This document shows, piece after piece, positions 35,746-49,519 of a stretch of DNA of 64,000 nt. A program made the position numbers and the translations under genes. Every line of letters begins with the position of its first letter. The stretch's first letter is position 1. Location: positions 17,010,603 to 17,074,602 of the forward strand of contig SSBO01000012.1 of NCBI GenBank assembly GCA_005281725.1. Direction: 5' to 3'. Under the pieces are notes generated by a model. It searched no databases, was not told the DNA's origin, and saw nothing but the letters and a program-made list of their open reading frames with translations. The DNA comes from Wuchereria bancrofti (taxonomy: Eukaryota > Nematoda > Chromadorea > Rhabditida > Onchocercidae).

Positions 35746-36420
35746 GAGATACCGCTTCATATTCCTGAACAATAGAATTGCGAAGAAGTTATGATCAAAA
35801 CGTTACTCTACACAAGGTAGATGTCTACACACTCATTCATGTAACAATACCAGCTATAAAATGTAGTAATATCACTCGGACAATATGTAATAAGGCCTTT
35901 CTTAAACTATCATTATCTGTAATATCGGATCGAACAATTACAACTGCAACTTCATCTCAAATATGTCGGGTGATGAGTACTCAAAAACAAGTGAATGAAG
36001 TCCCATTAATTAAACTTTCTCCAAGTAATGAAATTCAATACTCTTATGTATGGCTAGGATGGGAGTTAAATGTCAAGGGACAACGAATTTCGTGTTAATT
36101 GAAGGAGAAATATTCCTATCCGATGGAAAAAGGTTAGTATCTAACTTTGATCTTATGGATAATTGCATGACACAAAAGGAAAAATGTATAACTCCTACCA
36201 GCATTGTTTTATGGAATAATTCAGATATAATTAATCGTTGTTTGTATCGAAAAATTGGAAGATTTGATGCAATAAGGTATGAGAATCACCTTATTATTGA
36301 TGAGTTACAACCTTCATCATCGATGGAGAAAACAAAACATTCGCAGCAACCAATTGTGGATTCACAAATCCCTACCGGATGAAAGGTGATATTATTCTTG
36401 GTATAGACACCAAAAATAGT
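35664..36420 (+). pseudogene. Envelope-like segment of the BEL element
   Basis: Downstream of the polyprotein is a block starting with a hydrophobic signal-like stretch (about 35664-35720). Broken frames then contain several cysteines and N-glycosylation-type sequons, extending to about 36420. Position and composition fit the env-like third gene that some nematode BEL elements carry. It is interrupted by stops and at least two frameshifts. Homology to a particular viral glycoprotein cannot be shown from this sequence, and membrane fusion function is not supported. Confidence 0.45.
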
Positions 36421-37639
36421 GAGAATGTCCTAAAAAACAATTCAAGATGGGAAAAATTATAGTAGAAACTTTTTCGGAGGTTACCTTATAATATTATTCG
36501 AACTTCATAATATTAAATTCCAATACGCTTTTGATTCATTAAGGCGAGAAATCCTTCATCAACTTAAACAAGCATATCAAAGAAGTTGTCAAAACCGAAA
36601 TAACTTATTGCTACTTCCCTTCATTTAACAATGATTCTAGCTTTTCACAGAAAAACAATGCTCAATCCTGGTGTGATGATCAGAGGCAGTAATTCTGTAC
36701 TCAATCCTGGTGAGACAGTAGTTCTCGAGAAGGGATGAATAACATTTAAATCTGTCCAATGCAAATAGTTTTTAGAATTTCAATCTAACTTCGGTATTCT
36801 CTGATGAGTAAGAATACGACCCTGAAATGGACTGTAGATTTTAGTAGTTAAAAAAGTTTAATTCCTCCATTTGAAATCATTATGAAGAATCTCAACACAA
36901 AAAAGGGTATTAGCGGCAAATAATGGGAATAGGATTTATTGCAAACAGTTTGATCCAAAGATCACTACTTGAAAATCCTTCCGAACCAACTTTTAATTAG
37001 AAATAGCGTTAGAAACTATTATATAAAATATAGGAAATAACAATAAGTAAACTTCCAGATCTATTCAAAGCTAAAAAAATTTATTGCAAGTGAATAAGGA
37101 GAAAAGTGTAGAGGTGTATTTTAGAGAGGATTCATCGTTTGCAAAACATTGTTTTAATGGCTTTCTTTTATCACTTCGTTGGCTATAACAGCGATGGTAT
37201 TTTGTGCTGAATTTTGTGTTCAGCTCGAAATAAAAGTAATCATATTTACATTTAAAAGTCCCTTTCCCCACTTTAAACTGAAGTGAAAAATTGATATGCC
37301 AGAGGTAACTGCGTCCCTAAACATCCTAAATAGCATCTTTGCAGTATGATGTGAAATTGGTCATTTATGGATTCTAACATATGTTTAAAATTATATATAT
37401 GAATAAATAGGAGCGATTTGATTTTTGAACTATTGACAAAAAACTACCAGCTGTCGTGAAATTTTATTGACTGCCAGATAATTTATTTTCTTTATAAATG
37501 TGAATCGATACAATATGCGGTCGAATAAATGAAACAGCAAACGAATAAATGGTACTGTTGAGTAGGAGGGAGAGAAGACTGCTGCCGATCTTTTTTTATT
37601 TCTTAACTTGGTGGTAGTCTTACCTGGATTACGAACATC
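36421..37639. other. Region between two BEL fragments
   Basis: No clear gene was seen. A short repeated phrase (CTCAATCCTGGTG) occurs near 36661 and 36698. A minus-strand 66-codon frame at 37071-37271 has no recognisable motif. The sequence may include decayed LTR or untranslated parts of either BEL fragment. Confidence 0.3.
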
Positions 37640-40160
<2,521 letters not shown>

Positions 40161-43100
40161 CTATATTTTACTTTTTGCATATTCTACAAATTCATCAATC
40201 AAAACAGGCCATGCTCCTTCCGCATTATAGTTGTTGAAATCAGGCGCAATCGTCAAAGAAAAATCAAGGAGTAAGTTCCACGTGTCACGTGGTATGCATT
40301 TCACTTCCTGAATAGAAAAGTAAGGCTAATTAAAAGCAAGGTGATTAGCACACTTCACCATTCGAAAAATTATCTTCCAAGGAAAATATACAGTCAAAAA
40401 CCAGATTATAACTTCAAGTTCAATTGATGATCGGCATCAGTTTCTACTTAGTGCTCACTTAATAATCAATTAGTAAATAATTTTATCTCGTCCCTACATA
40501 AAAATTTTAATTGGTACCAGAATGAGAAGCAAACCTTTTCTCGAAGGAAACTAGTCCATAAAGGAAGACAACCGAAATTGTCGCCGAAAACAATTTCCCA
40601 ATAAGCAATCGCCGTTTCTACTTCTAGAATAAGTAAAAATTAGTCGTTTAAACGAGTTTTTCATAGCACGATCTCTTTACTATCATTAAGGGCGTCAAAA
40701 TTAGCTAAACTATTTGGCAGGAGAAAGAAAAATTTTTTTATATTTTAAGTGGCTTTAATTTACGATGAAATCTAATACTTAAGTCTAGTACCAAGTCTAC
40801 TGACAATGATAAAATTATTTTGATTACTTAAATATTACGTAAGAATAATTCATGAACATTTTGTAATATTTATATTACCCAACGTCCTCTGCGGAGATAC
40901 ACGAGCGTAATTGAAAGTAAATTGATAGAAATCTCGGAAACTGATAGGGTTCCTGAGTTCCTCGCTTAGCGTTGGCATTTTTGCTTTCAATTTCTCCAAA
41001 GAATCTACTCTGAAAGACATTACCTATTTTGTGTATTCAAAACTGTTTAGTTACAAAGACAAGGTTTTTGAAGCTTGAACTGAATATTATTAGCTTAAAT
41101 AGAATTCATTATGTAAAGTAAAGGATAGTGAGCAATGATAATTCGAGTCGTCTTTTACTAGTCATTCCATAGTCATCTTCATCTCAGCCGTCCGCAAGAT
41201 GAACATTCTCCATTTCATACAGTACTGATTCTTTACTGCTTTCTACCACCAAACATAGATATCAACGTCAAATAATAAAATTATGATCGAAAATCACACA
41301 TGAACCTTTCGCAACTCATTATGAATTGAATCCATAACGTTAATGAAAAGATACAAAAGTTTTACGATCAATACAAATACTTCATCTCGTTGAGACCGGT
41401 ACTGAATTCCTCCCAAGTAAACTCGCACTGCGTCTTTGCTTTGAGTTTCCAAGCTAATATCAATACACTTCGATCAGCTGGATTTAAACCAAGATCTGTC
41501 AGGAAGCACAGCATTCCATGCGGTCCGATACATGATGGGTCATTGTCCTGCCTATCTGCAAACCAGTATATTTAAGAAATAAGAATGAATTTTAAAAGTA
41601 CTTTCGTTNCAGCCAATGATCGACATCAGTTTCTACTTAGCGCTCACTTAATAATCAATTAGTAAATAATTTTATCTCGTTCCTACATAAAAATTTTGAA
41701 TTGGTATCAGAATGAGAAGCAAACCTTTTCTCGAAGGAAACTAGTCCATAAAGGAAGATAACCGAAATTGCCGCCGAAAACAATTTCCCAATAAGCAATC
41801 GCCGTTTCTACTTCTAGAACTAGTAAAAATCAGTCGTTTAAACGAGTTTTCATAGCACGATTTCTTTATTATCATTAACAGCGTCGAAATTAGCTAAACT
41901 ATTTGGTAGGAGAGAAAAAAAAAATTTTTTTATATTTTAAGTGGCTTTAATTTACGATGAAATCTAATACTTAAGTCTAGTACCAAGTCTACTGACAATG
42001 ATAAAATTATTTTGATTACTTAAATATTACGTAAGAATAATTCATGAACATTTTGTAATATTTATATTACCCAACGTCCTCTGCGGAGATACACGAGCGT
42101 AATTGAAAGTAAATTGATAGAAATCTCGGAAACTGATAGGGTTCCTGAGTTCCTCGCTTAGCGTTGGCATTTTTGCTTTCAGTTTCTCCAAAGAATCTAC
42201 TCTGAAAGACATTACCTATTTTGTGTAGGATTTCAAAACTGTTTAGTTATAAAGATAAGGTTTTTGAAGCTTGAACTGGATATTAATAAATTAAACAGAA
42301 TTCATTAAACTATGTAAATGATAGTGAGCAATGATAATTCGAGCAGTCTTTTATTCTAGTCATTCTATAGTCATCTTCATGTCAGCCGTCCGCAAGATGA
42401 ACATTCTCCACTTCATGCAGCACAATTCCTTACTCATTTCTATCACCAAACATCGACATCTTCACAACTCATTATGAATTGAATCCATAACGTTAATGAA
42501 AAGATACAAAATCAATACAAATACTTCATCTCGTTAAGACCGGTACTGAATTCCTCCCAAGTAAACTCGCACTGCGTCTTTGCTTTGAGTTTCCAAGCTA
42601 ATATTAATACATTCCGATCAGCTGGATTTAAACCAAGATCTGTCAGGAAGCGCAGCATTCCATGCGGCCCAATACATGATGGGTCATTGTCCTGCCTATC
42701 TCCAAATCAGTATGTTTAAGAAATACGAATAAATGAATTTTAAAAGTGCTTTCGTTATGTAACCTCAATCTCTAAAGTCGTATTGCCATAAAATTCTTCT
42801 TCAATTATTGCGGTCCGCCCGACGGAAATTGACATGATTTAAAACTCCTAATTTTATAAAGGGATTTTAAAGACCAACTGCATCCAAAATAATCTGTTGC
42901 CTCCGTAAGCACAAATGAATTGAAAAAAAGTACTATCTGCATATTTGAGGAAAAAAGCATGAAGACTTCTTTGGTCAACCATATCTGCCACACACATATA
43001 CAATTGTGGATTCTGGTAATAAGCATCGCAGGCTAATTCTAGATTCCAGTTCTGACTACTCAGACAATGAATTGCCGTTTTTTCATTGCTTTGTGTCCAT

Positions 43101-43339
43101 TGCATAAAATCTCGCACCTGAAATATGAAGACTTTCGTGCTTTCCTGAATTCCTGAATATCAATGTTATTATGTGGCCTATTTCCGTAAATATTGATGTT
43201 TATGATCTCCAGAACCAAAATTGAGAAACAATTATGCTAATTCACCGAGCCAAAGCTGAGTTCTTCATAGGTATTAAATGAATTATAGTTTAAAACCAAA
43301 CAGATGTAGTCTTTTGTTTTTAACCTGTTCCATTCTCAT
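40161..43339 (-). CDS. dcn-1: DCN-1-like neddylation cofactor
   Basis: Defective-in-cullin-neddylation protein, a scaffold-type E3 that helps transfer NEDD8 to cullins. Six phase-consistent exons in transcription order: 43339-43325 (only MRMEQ), 43117-42934 (UBA-like helices, [20 protein letters not shown]), 42699-42525 ([18 protein letters not shown] and [17 protein letters not shown]), 42201-42071 ([13 protein letters not shown]), 41813-41725 ([15 protein letters not shown]), and 40307-40161 ([13 protein letters not shown] to [14 protein letters not shown], stop). The PONY domain DAD patch region is present. Product 246 residues; human DCUN1D1 has 259. Exons 3-5 occur a second time at 41555-41381, 41009-40879 and 40623-40535 because two contigs overlap around the N at 41609. 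Both haplotypes keep the frame intact. The next gene, a SUMO ligase, is divergently transcribed. Confidence 0.92.
40420..42756. other. Single-N contig junction in dcn-1 with divergent overlap
   Basis: About 1.19 kb (40420-41608) is matched by about 1.15 kb (41610-42756) around the N at 41609. Unlike most other junctions, the copies differ by many substitutions and by indels, including a deletion of some tens of bases near 42462. The three exons inside are conserved in frame. This fits two haplotypes placed in tandem. Confidence 0.85.
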
Positions 43340-44655
43340 TCGGTTGAGCACACTACTGAACTTTTAATTATCTCCCAAACCAAATTAGCTCTTTGTAAGA
43401 AATGGATGTTTTCGTACAAACACCATCGAAAGTGATGCTGATACATGCTAGGCAAGGCTGCACATTGACCTCTGAAATGTCTTAACTAGCCAAAAGTCAG
43501 CAATACTATTTCCTTCGATTGCTTGGAATTTATCCGCACTTCGAGACCATCTAGTTGTTATTCATTCCTACAATGTCTGGGAGAAATGCACAATCAGTCA
43601 CTTTATCTTGAAAATACGTTACAAACCTCTAGCCAATAATTTCTGCCATCTTATATTTTCAACAAAAATATTATCATTTTTGTCATTCGGATTTCTGAAT
43701 TAATAGTATCATCTACGGATGACTAATCAAATCAGTGATTCATTGCTTCATTTAATAACAAGCTTCAAGTATTTTGAATCGTCTTCGATTATAAAAATAG
43801 GAAATCGATATTGAGCACGTGAAAATATATCGTGAAAAAGAATTACTTCTTTGAATAAATTTTGTATAAATATAAATAATATCAGGAAATCTGAAAATTC
43901 GTTTACCAAATTCTGCAAATTAACAGTTGTAAACAAATAAAATAGTGAAGATCAAATGTGCTTATTTCCTTTTTTAACCAACCTTGTCGCGTTGAGCAGT
44001 TTTCAATTTGTTCATGGCCGAATGACTGAGTTTGGAACGCTTCACTGATTGAGCCACAATGAAGGATTTTTAGGGAGCAATTCAAAACTGATGAAAAATT
44101 CTGAAATTGATCAAATCAGCTACATGATAGAACAAAATCAGAAGCATTACTACTATCCATTTTATGGTACCTTATGGAATATGACCAAACCAATTCTAAA
44201 AATTAAATTGATATAATCGAGAAAAGCAGAGCTTTTAATCTGCATTATTTTTATGCATTTCATCCTCTCAGCACTATTTGATGCGACTGAGTCGTTTGCG
44301 TGACTCGGTGACCTATCTATTTGAAACAAATTCAGATTTAACAAAGTTTTCAAGAAAAAATCTTCACTTAAATCTATGAAATCCATAAAATTCGATGCTT
44401 ATAAGTTCATGACGAACGCAGACATCCCATGCTTACTTTTAACAATACCTACCAACGACCAAAACGCAAAACGCGAACCGACCCCTAAGCCGCTGTCCAT
44501 CACCGGTCCATTGCACGTTATTTCACTTCTCGTAGATGCTTTTAATACGGCCTTTCAAATAGAATCTTTGCACAGGTTGTGTTGGGGTGGGTGGATGATG
44601 GGGATGCTCAAGGTGTCACGGGAGGTGCTAATGGTTGACCTTTTGAAGGGGAGAA
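43340..44655. other. Intergenic region between dcn-1 and nse-2
   Basis: This stretch separates two divergently transcribed genes and should hold both promoters. Several 60-96-codon open frames cross it on both strands but none has a recognisable domain. The longest (44376-44666, +) overlaps the NSE2 start in another frame and is probably spurious. Confidence 0.4.
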
Positions 44656-45450
44656 ATGGATTGTAAGGGAGCCTTGACAGAGGTAGGACGATGGCGAGAA
44701 AGCTTAGATAAGATGCTGGTGATAGTAGAGTCGATCAAACGGAATACCCAGCACAGTGATTGGGATAAACGGATGCGTAACTTGCTGGAATATATCGATC
44801 AATTGGATCTGGAAACAACTATAGAGGTTGAAGTGTTAGAGGAGATGCAAGGCCAGGGAAGCGGTGAAACCGTAGACACACCGCGAAATCGCTTCAGAGA
44901 ACGGTTATTTTTGAATTGCTTATAGAGTACCTTGAAGGATAGTAGAAAATCTTTTCCTACCAGTTCCTGGAATTTTTAAGGAATAGTCAAGTTTAAAACT
45001 TAATTTATTTGTTTGTTAAGGATAGAAGAAATCGGCTGGGAACAGCCAAATAAACGGGGCAAAGCGGCGGATGGGGTAGAGGCGTTACGAAAGGTCGAGA
45101 GAGCGGACACAAGTAGCACTGTTGAGGTGGAGAAGATTTATTACTCGAGAAAAGATCGCTACACTAAGCAGGACATCAAAGATCCAGTGCAGAATAGGGT
45201 ACGTTTACCATTCGTGGGCTGATATTGCATAGTACCAACCTCAGCTCATTAATTTTTTTTTCAGATCTGTAAGCATGTTTATGATCGAGAATCGGTGCTA
45301 GCTAATATTGGCGAATGCAGAAAACGATGCCTGTTATGTGAGTGTCCCGTTTCAGGATGTCCGAATAAGAAGCCCCTAGCAATAGCCGATTTGGTGGCAT
45401 TGCCGAAGTTTTACGATTGTCTGAAGGATCAATTTGTGATGATCAGATAA
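44656..45450 (+). CDS. NSE2/MMS21-like E3 SUMO-protein ligase
   Basis: SUMO ligase subunit of the SMC5/6 complex, acting in DNA repair in the nucleus. Three exons, 44656-44903, 45021-45198 and 45265-45450, join in phase to give 203 residues (human NSE2: 247). The N-terminal half is helical and charged (RRESLDKMLVIVESIKRN-like, LLEYIDQLDLETTIEVEVLEE), as expected for the arm that binds SMC5. The C-terminal SP-RING is clear: IKDPVQNR, then C144-x-H146 (ICKHVYDRESV), C169 and C174 (CPVSGC), followed by NKKPLAIADLVALPKFYDCL. All four zinc ligands are present. The second donor lies immediately before ICKH, so the RING is mostly one exon. The start ATG is the first in frame. Intact, unlike many neighbours. 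Confidence 0.88.
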
Positions 45451-47742
45451 TAACATTTCCTTCTACGATATTTCGATTTGGTAAATTGTTTCTATATGCC
45501 TTGCTGTACTTCACGTCATTAACGACGCACTACCCATGTTCCATTGATATTGGTTGGGATAAGCAATAAATTTGAGTTGAATCTCCTTTTTGTTGAAGCC
45601 TCCTTTTTTTAAAATAGTTTTGTAACATGTGAAAGAAGATGGAAATTAAAACTACTAACTAAACTGTTATGCGATTGTGTAACTTCAAGGTGTAAAATGA
45701 GAAGTGGAGCTAGGCAAGTTAATCCATATTTAATTATACAGTTGACGCAAAGCGCTAAATTCCTGGCATTTTTTGCCAAGTTCTACAGAAATCCCTGAGT
45801 TTTTCAATCCTCATTTTGCAATTTAACGATTCATCTGTATTTATAAACCGAAATTAAAAATATAAACGGAGCCTCCTCTCCCGGAAAATACACAGAAAGA
45901 CTCAAATTTTCACTGTATCCTAGCAAATCGATTTTAGAAGGATGGTATTATTGCAGAACAGAGCAGTTCAGACTGGCTACCACATTTGCTCAATGATGTT
46001 CTCTCGGCCGGTGTGCGTACGATATGGCGGTTTCTAATAGGAATCAACAATGAACTGCAAGGATTCAGTAAACAATCAGCATGTCAATGTTGCGATTTTA
46101 GTTAACATGGGGCTATTTGATAATCAGAGTTTCTGTGCAGAAATACGAACGAGGATTCAGTAAACAATTGTTTTTCTAAACTGAAAGGGAAAACAAATAA
46201 ATGTCCCGATTTGGGACATTCTCATTGGATATTATTCAGTACAGCATGTTCGATTCATTTTTTTTTGCTTTCATTTGATTGGTTGGGCTGATCATTCTCG
46301 CCTTATCGAAATAGGAACATCCAGAAAAACAGAAGCAAGCAAGCAGGAAATTCAGATTTTACCTTGCTAAACACTTACAAACACCTTTTATAAATTATTT
46401 CCACTGGCTGTAGATCTACAGTGAAGCTCAGTGGGTAGGGATCTTGTGGTATTAGCTGGGAGACGGAATGGAAATGACGTGTGTGGTATCGAGAGTTGGT
46501 CATCAAGGAGCAATGCATATGGGCGGTTGTTATGGACAGATATGGACAAAATCAATTACTTCCAAAAATGGGAAATTGTTGTATCTCGCGTCACCTACAC
46601 ATCAAATCAGAATTCAAAAAACAAGACTGTTTGGTTGAAGGATATCATACCGTTGCAACAACATCTCGCGAGTAGATCCGGTGTTTTAAGTCATGATGAC
46701 TAGATCGCAGATACCGGGTAATCGTGAAACACTAACCGGAGACTCTCTTCTTTATATGCATGTGTTCGTGGATTGATGATCAGTTAGATTGATGATTAGT
46801 TACTGTTCGTGGAATGATCAAAGATCTGATGCACTTTGTTAGAAGTTGGATGTTAGATGAATATACTCTCTTCCCCTTCCACGAGAAATGCATCACCGTC
46901 TTACAAGGTAAATACGCTGATGTTGCAATATGCAAGAACGCATTGTGTACACCCACATCAACTTCGATTAATCGTATAAAGTTTAAGATTGACCTACAAA
47001 GCTTATTTCTCTTAATACTCCATACTAAGCGTTTTCAAACTTATATGATCGTAGAATTTGTTCTTTCTCGGCTGTGTACTATTTTTTATATGTTTATTCG
47101 TTTCTTCGACTTAATTTAGATATTTTTCAAATTTGCGAGGAATCCGTCAACTGTAATCATAATACTATGAACGTTATAATGGCAGTAGTGAGTTTTCAGT
47201 GAAAGCAATAAATATTTCTTCAAATCTTGATCATTCTCTGTGGTTCTCTTTCCATTTCACTTGTATTTTCAGCATCGATTTATAGATTCAGATGTCCACG
47301 CAGTCTTCCATTTAATGCTATCTTTAACAACAAGAAATTTTCAAAAAAACAGCTAAGAAAAACCGCATCGTCCGTTGTTAGAGGGATATGGTTATGAGGG
47401 AGTGAGATCAGTTGTAGATGAGAAGCCGCCGATCCAACGGAGAAAACATGAATATAGTGCACAGGCACAATAAAGTCATCGACACGTTCTTTATTCATTT
47501 TGTGAATTAGATGTATTTCATTCCTGAAGCATTTAAATTGACTGGTTTGAAAATTCAGAGATTTTATGGTTTGAAACTTCTTGTTTTTCAAAATGGTGAA
47601 CAATGATCGAAGTAAATGATGTAGCTGTAATCGTGTTCTTTTGTGAACAACTAAGGCTTACGCAGACTTACACATAGCAATTTGTTTCACTTCTGAACTG
47701 TTCGTTGTCGCTTCCTCCTTTGTGTTTTTCACGTTATTTTAG
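45451..47742. other. Intergenic region with unassigned open frames
   Basis: Open frames at 46431-46703 (+), 46814-47119 (+) and 47280-47603 (-, 107 codons) have no motif I can name and overlap each other's frames or lack splice context. The last could be an exon on the strand opposite the carrier gene, but support is weak. Confidence 0.3.
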
Positions 47743-49519
47743 GGATTATTTAACCGTGCTGATTGAGAAATTATGGAGTGATTTTTCCAATGCAATACAA
47801 AAACAAAAATACCAAAATTTCGTTGCTGGATGGAGTGCAGGCTTTGTTGAAACTTTACAGCTCTATCCTCAAACTAAAGTGATATTTCGTCAACAGCTGC
47901 AGGGTATTACTGCGAAAGGAGTTTTTGGACAGGTGAGTTCAACTTTTGAAAGTTGGCTTTAAATGATACTGTCATTTAGTTCAAGAAAACAATGGGTGCA
48001 TAAAAAAATGACTAAGCTATATTCTTAATAGATATGTTTTTAACTAAAAACGAAGTACTTTTCCCAACTGTATATGCCACATTAGTTTATTAATTACTCT
48101 TTAAATGCCTAAGTGTAAAGACGCGTAAAGAATGAGATAGATAAAATCGACACATTATTATCTGAAGAAATCGATATTGATATACGTAAAGTGTGGAATG
48201 AAGTTGAAGGATGGTTTATTTTCAGTTAAGAAATGAAGGTTGTTGGATGTTGTACAGAGGAATGCTTTCACCTCTTATACAGCGAACAGCGACATGATCA
48301 TAATGTTCGGAATGTTTGATAAATTTTATCGTTATTTTGGTTGCTCGGAATATCAGACAAAGCAGACTCGTATTGCATGTTTTGCGTTTGCAGCATTTAT
48401 GGGTTAGTTACTAGTGACTTCATGACCTTATATTGTTTGCATCTACACTATTGGATGGAATTTATGTTTTTTGATTTGATTTTGCAGTTTTTTTCTCTTA
48501 GAAAATTTTTTTGTTAATGTTAAGGAATAAGTTGTCATTCACTGCTGCTTAGTTTCAGATATTTAGTGATAATGGTTTTATCATACAGCAATATTTTAGC
48601 AAGTGCGGTTGAGGCTATTTCATGTCCTTGGAGCGGACGCAGGTCCTTTTGCAGTCACCGGAATACAATCAGCGCTATCAAAATGCCATTCATGCTTCAA
48701 AGAACTTGCTAAGGTAATTTTAAGTCTGTGCCGTCAGTAGTTATTTTAAATGTAGTTCACGATTAAAAGAAATGGTATGTCGTCATAGGGTAAGTGTGTT
48801 AATACTTTTACTCATCAGTAACTCATCGTTAGCTGTCAACTGTTTCTTTGATTCCGAAAGGGTATAAAAACTCTCTGCATCTTAAAATCATTATTAACCT
48901 TTTGTTTGTTTTTATATATTTTGAATTTGAGAAAATTCTCGATCACCGAAACAATAGATCTTATCTATATCGTCTGCAGGGAATTTATTATGATATTTAG
49001 CTTTGGTACATATAGATTGTGATTACCATTCATTTAGATTGGAGCAAAGGAATTGTACCGTGGATTCACAGTTGTACTGTTGAGAAACGGTTCAAGTAAT
49101 GTCCTTTTCTTCTCGCTTAGGAACCATTTCGTGATTTAGTTATTAATTGTGATCAACACTACATATCCCGCTACATCAGTGACAGGTGAGTTTGTTTAAT
49201 TAATTGAAATTATTGGTCCTCATTGTTGCGGAGTAGCAGTAAAGTACTGTTTTCTAGCAAGACACCGGAGATTTATTGCTGATTTTATATCAGGTGCTGT
49301 ACTTGGTGCTTCTATATCATCACTTCTTTCCATTAAATGGGTTAAACAGCGAATGCAAAGCACTATAAACAGTCCATTTTTATCAGCTTGGGCAACTTTT
49401 CAAATTATTTGAATTGAACGGAATGGTTCATTCAAGGAGCTATTTCGTGGATTTACTCTGAATTATACAAGGAAATTTGTTATGCGCGCTGATCTCTACC
49501 GTTGTAAGGCTTCGATCAG
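47743..49519 (+). CDS. Mitochondrial carrier (SLC25A51-like), frame-broken
   Basis: Member of the SLC25 inner-membrane carriers, closest in motifs to SLC25A51/52 (the mammalian mitochondrial NAD transporters). Exons: 47743-47932 (FVAGWSAGFVETLQLYPQTK, FRQQLQGI), 48226-48402 (LRNEGCWMLYRGMLSPLIQR, then FGMFDKFYRYFG), 48600-48713 (VEAISCP, then LERTQVLLQSPEYNQRYQN), 49038-49185 (ELYRGFTVVLLRNGSSNVLF, then EPFRDLVIN), and 49262 to about 49519 (FIADFISGAVLGASISSLLS, IERNGSFKELFRGFTLNY). The carrier signature P-x-E-x-x-R reads as PLERTQ once a base is restored. Frame breaks lie near 48292, 48627 and 49119, with a phase mismatch at the 48713/49038 junction. TGA at 49410 stands at a normally tryptophan position. 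N- and C-terminal exons are uncertain. Confidence 0.78.

Larger units (their letters stand above)
30393..36420 (+). mobile_element. Defective BEL/Pao LTR retrotransposon
   Basis: The order gag, protease, reverse transcriptase, RNase H/A17 region, integrase, then an envelope-like segment defines a BEL/Pao element. A candidate primer-binding site lies at 30417-30434. Stops and frameshifts interrupt every domain, so it is not autonomous. No convincing pair of LTRs was found: the 120 bases upstream of the PBS do not obviously recur near 36.4-37.2 kb. The 5' boundary given is where similarity with the left contig copy begins; the 3' end is approximate. Confidence 0.85.

Noticed and set aside
44376..44666. 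96-codon open frame upstream of the NSE2-like gene
   Set aside because: It overlaps the NSE2 start in another frame, has no motif and ends shortly after; more likely promoter sequence.
47280..47603. 107-codon minus-strand open frame
   Set aside because: Reasonable length for an exon, but no recognisable domain or clear splice context; chance remains likely in this AT-rich DNA.
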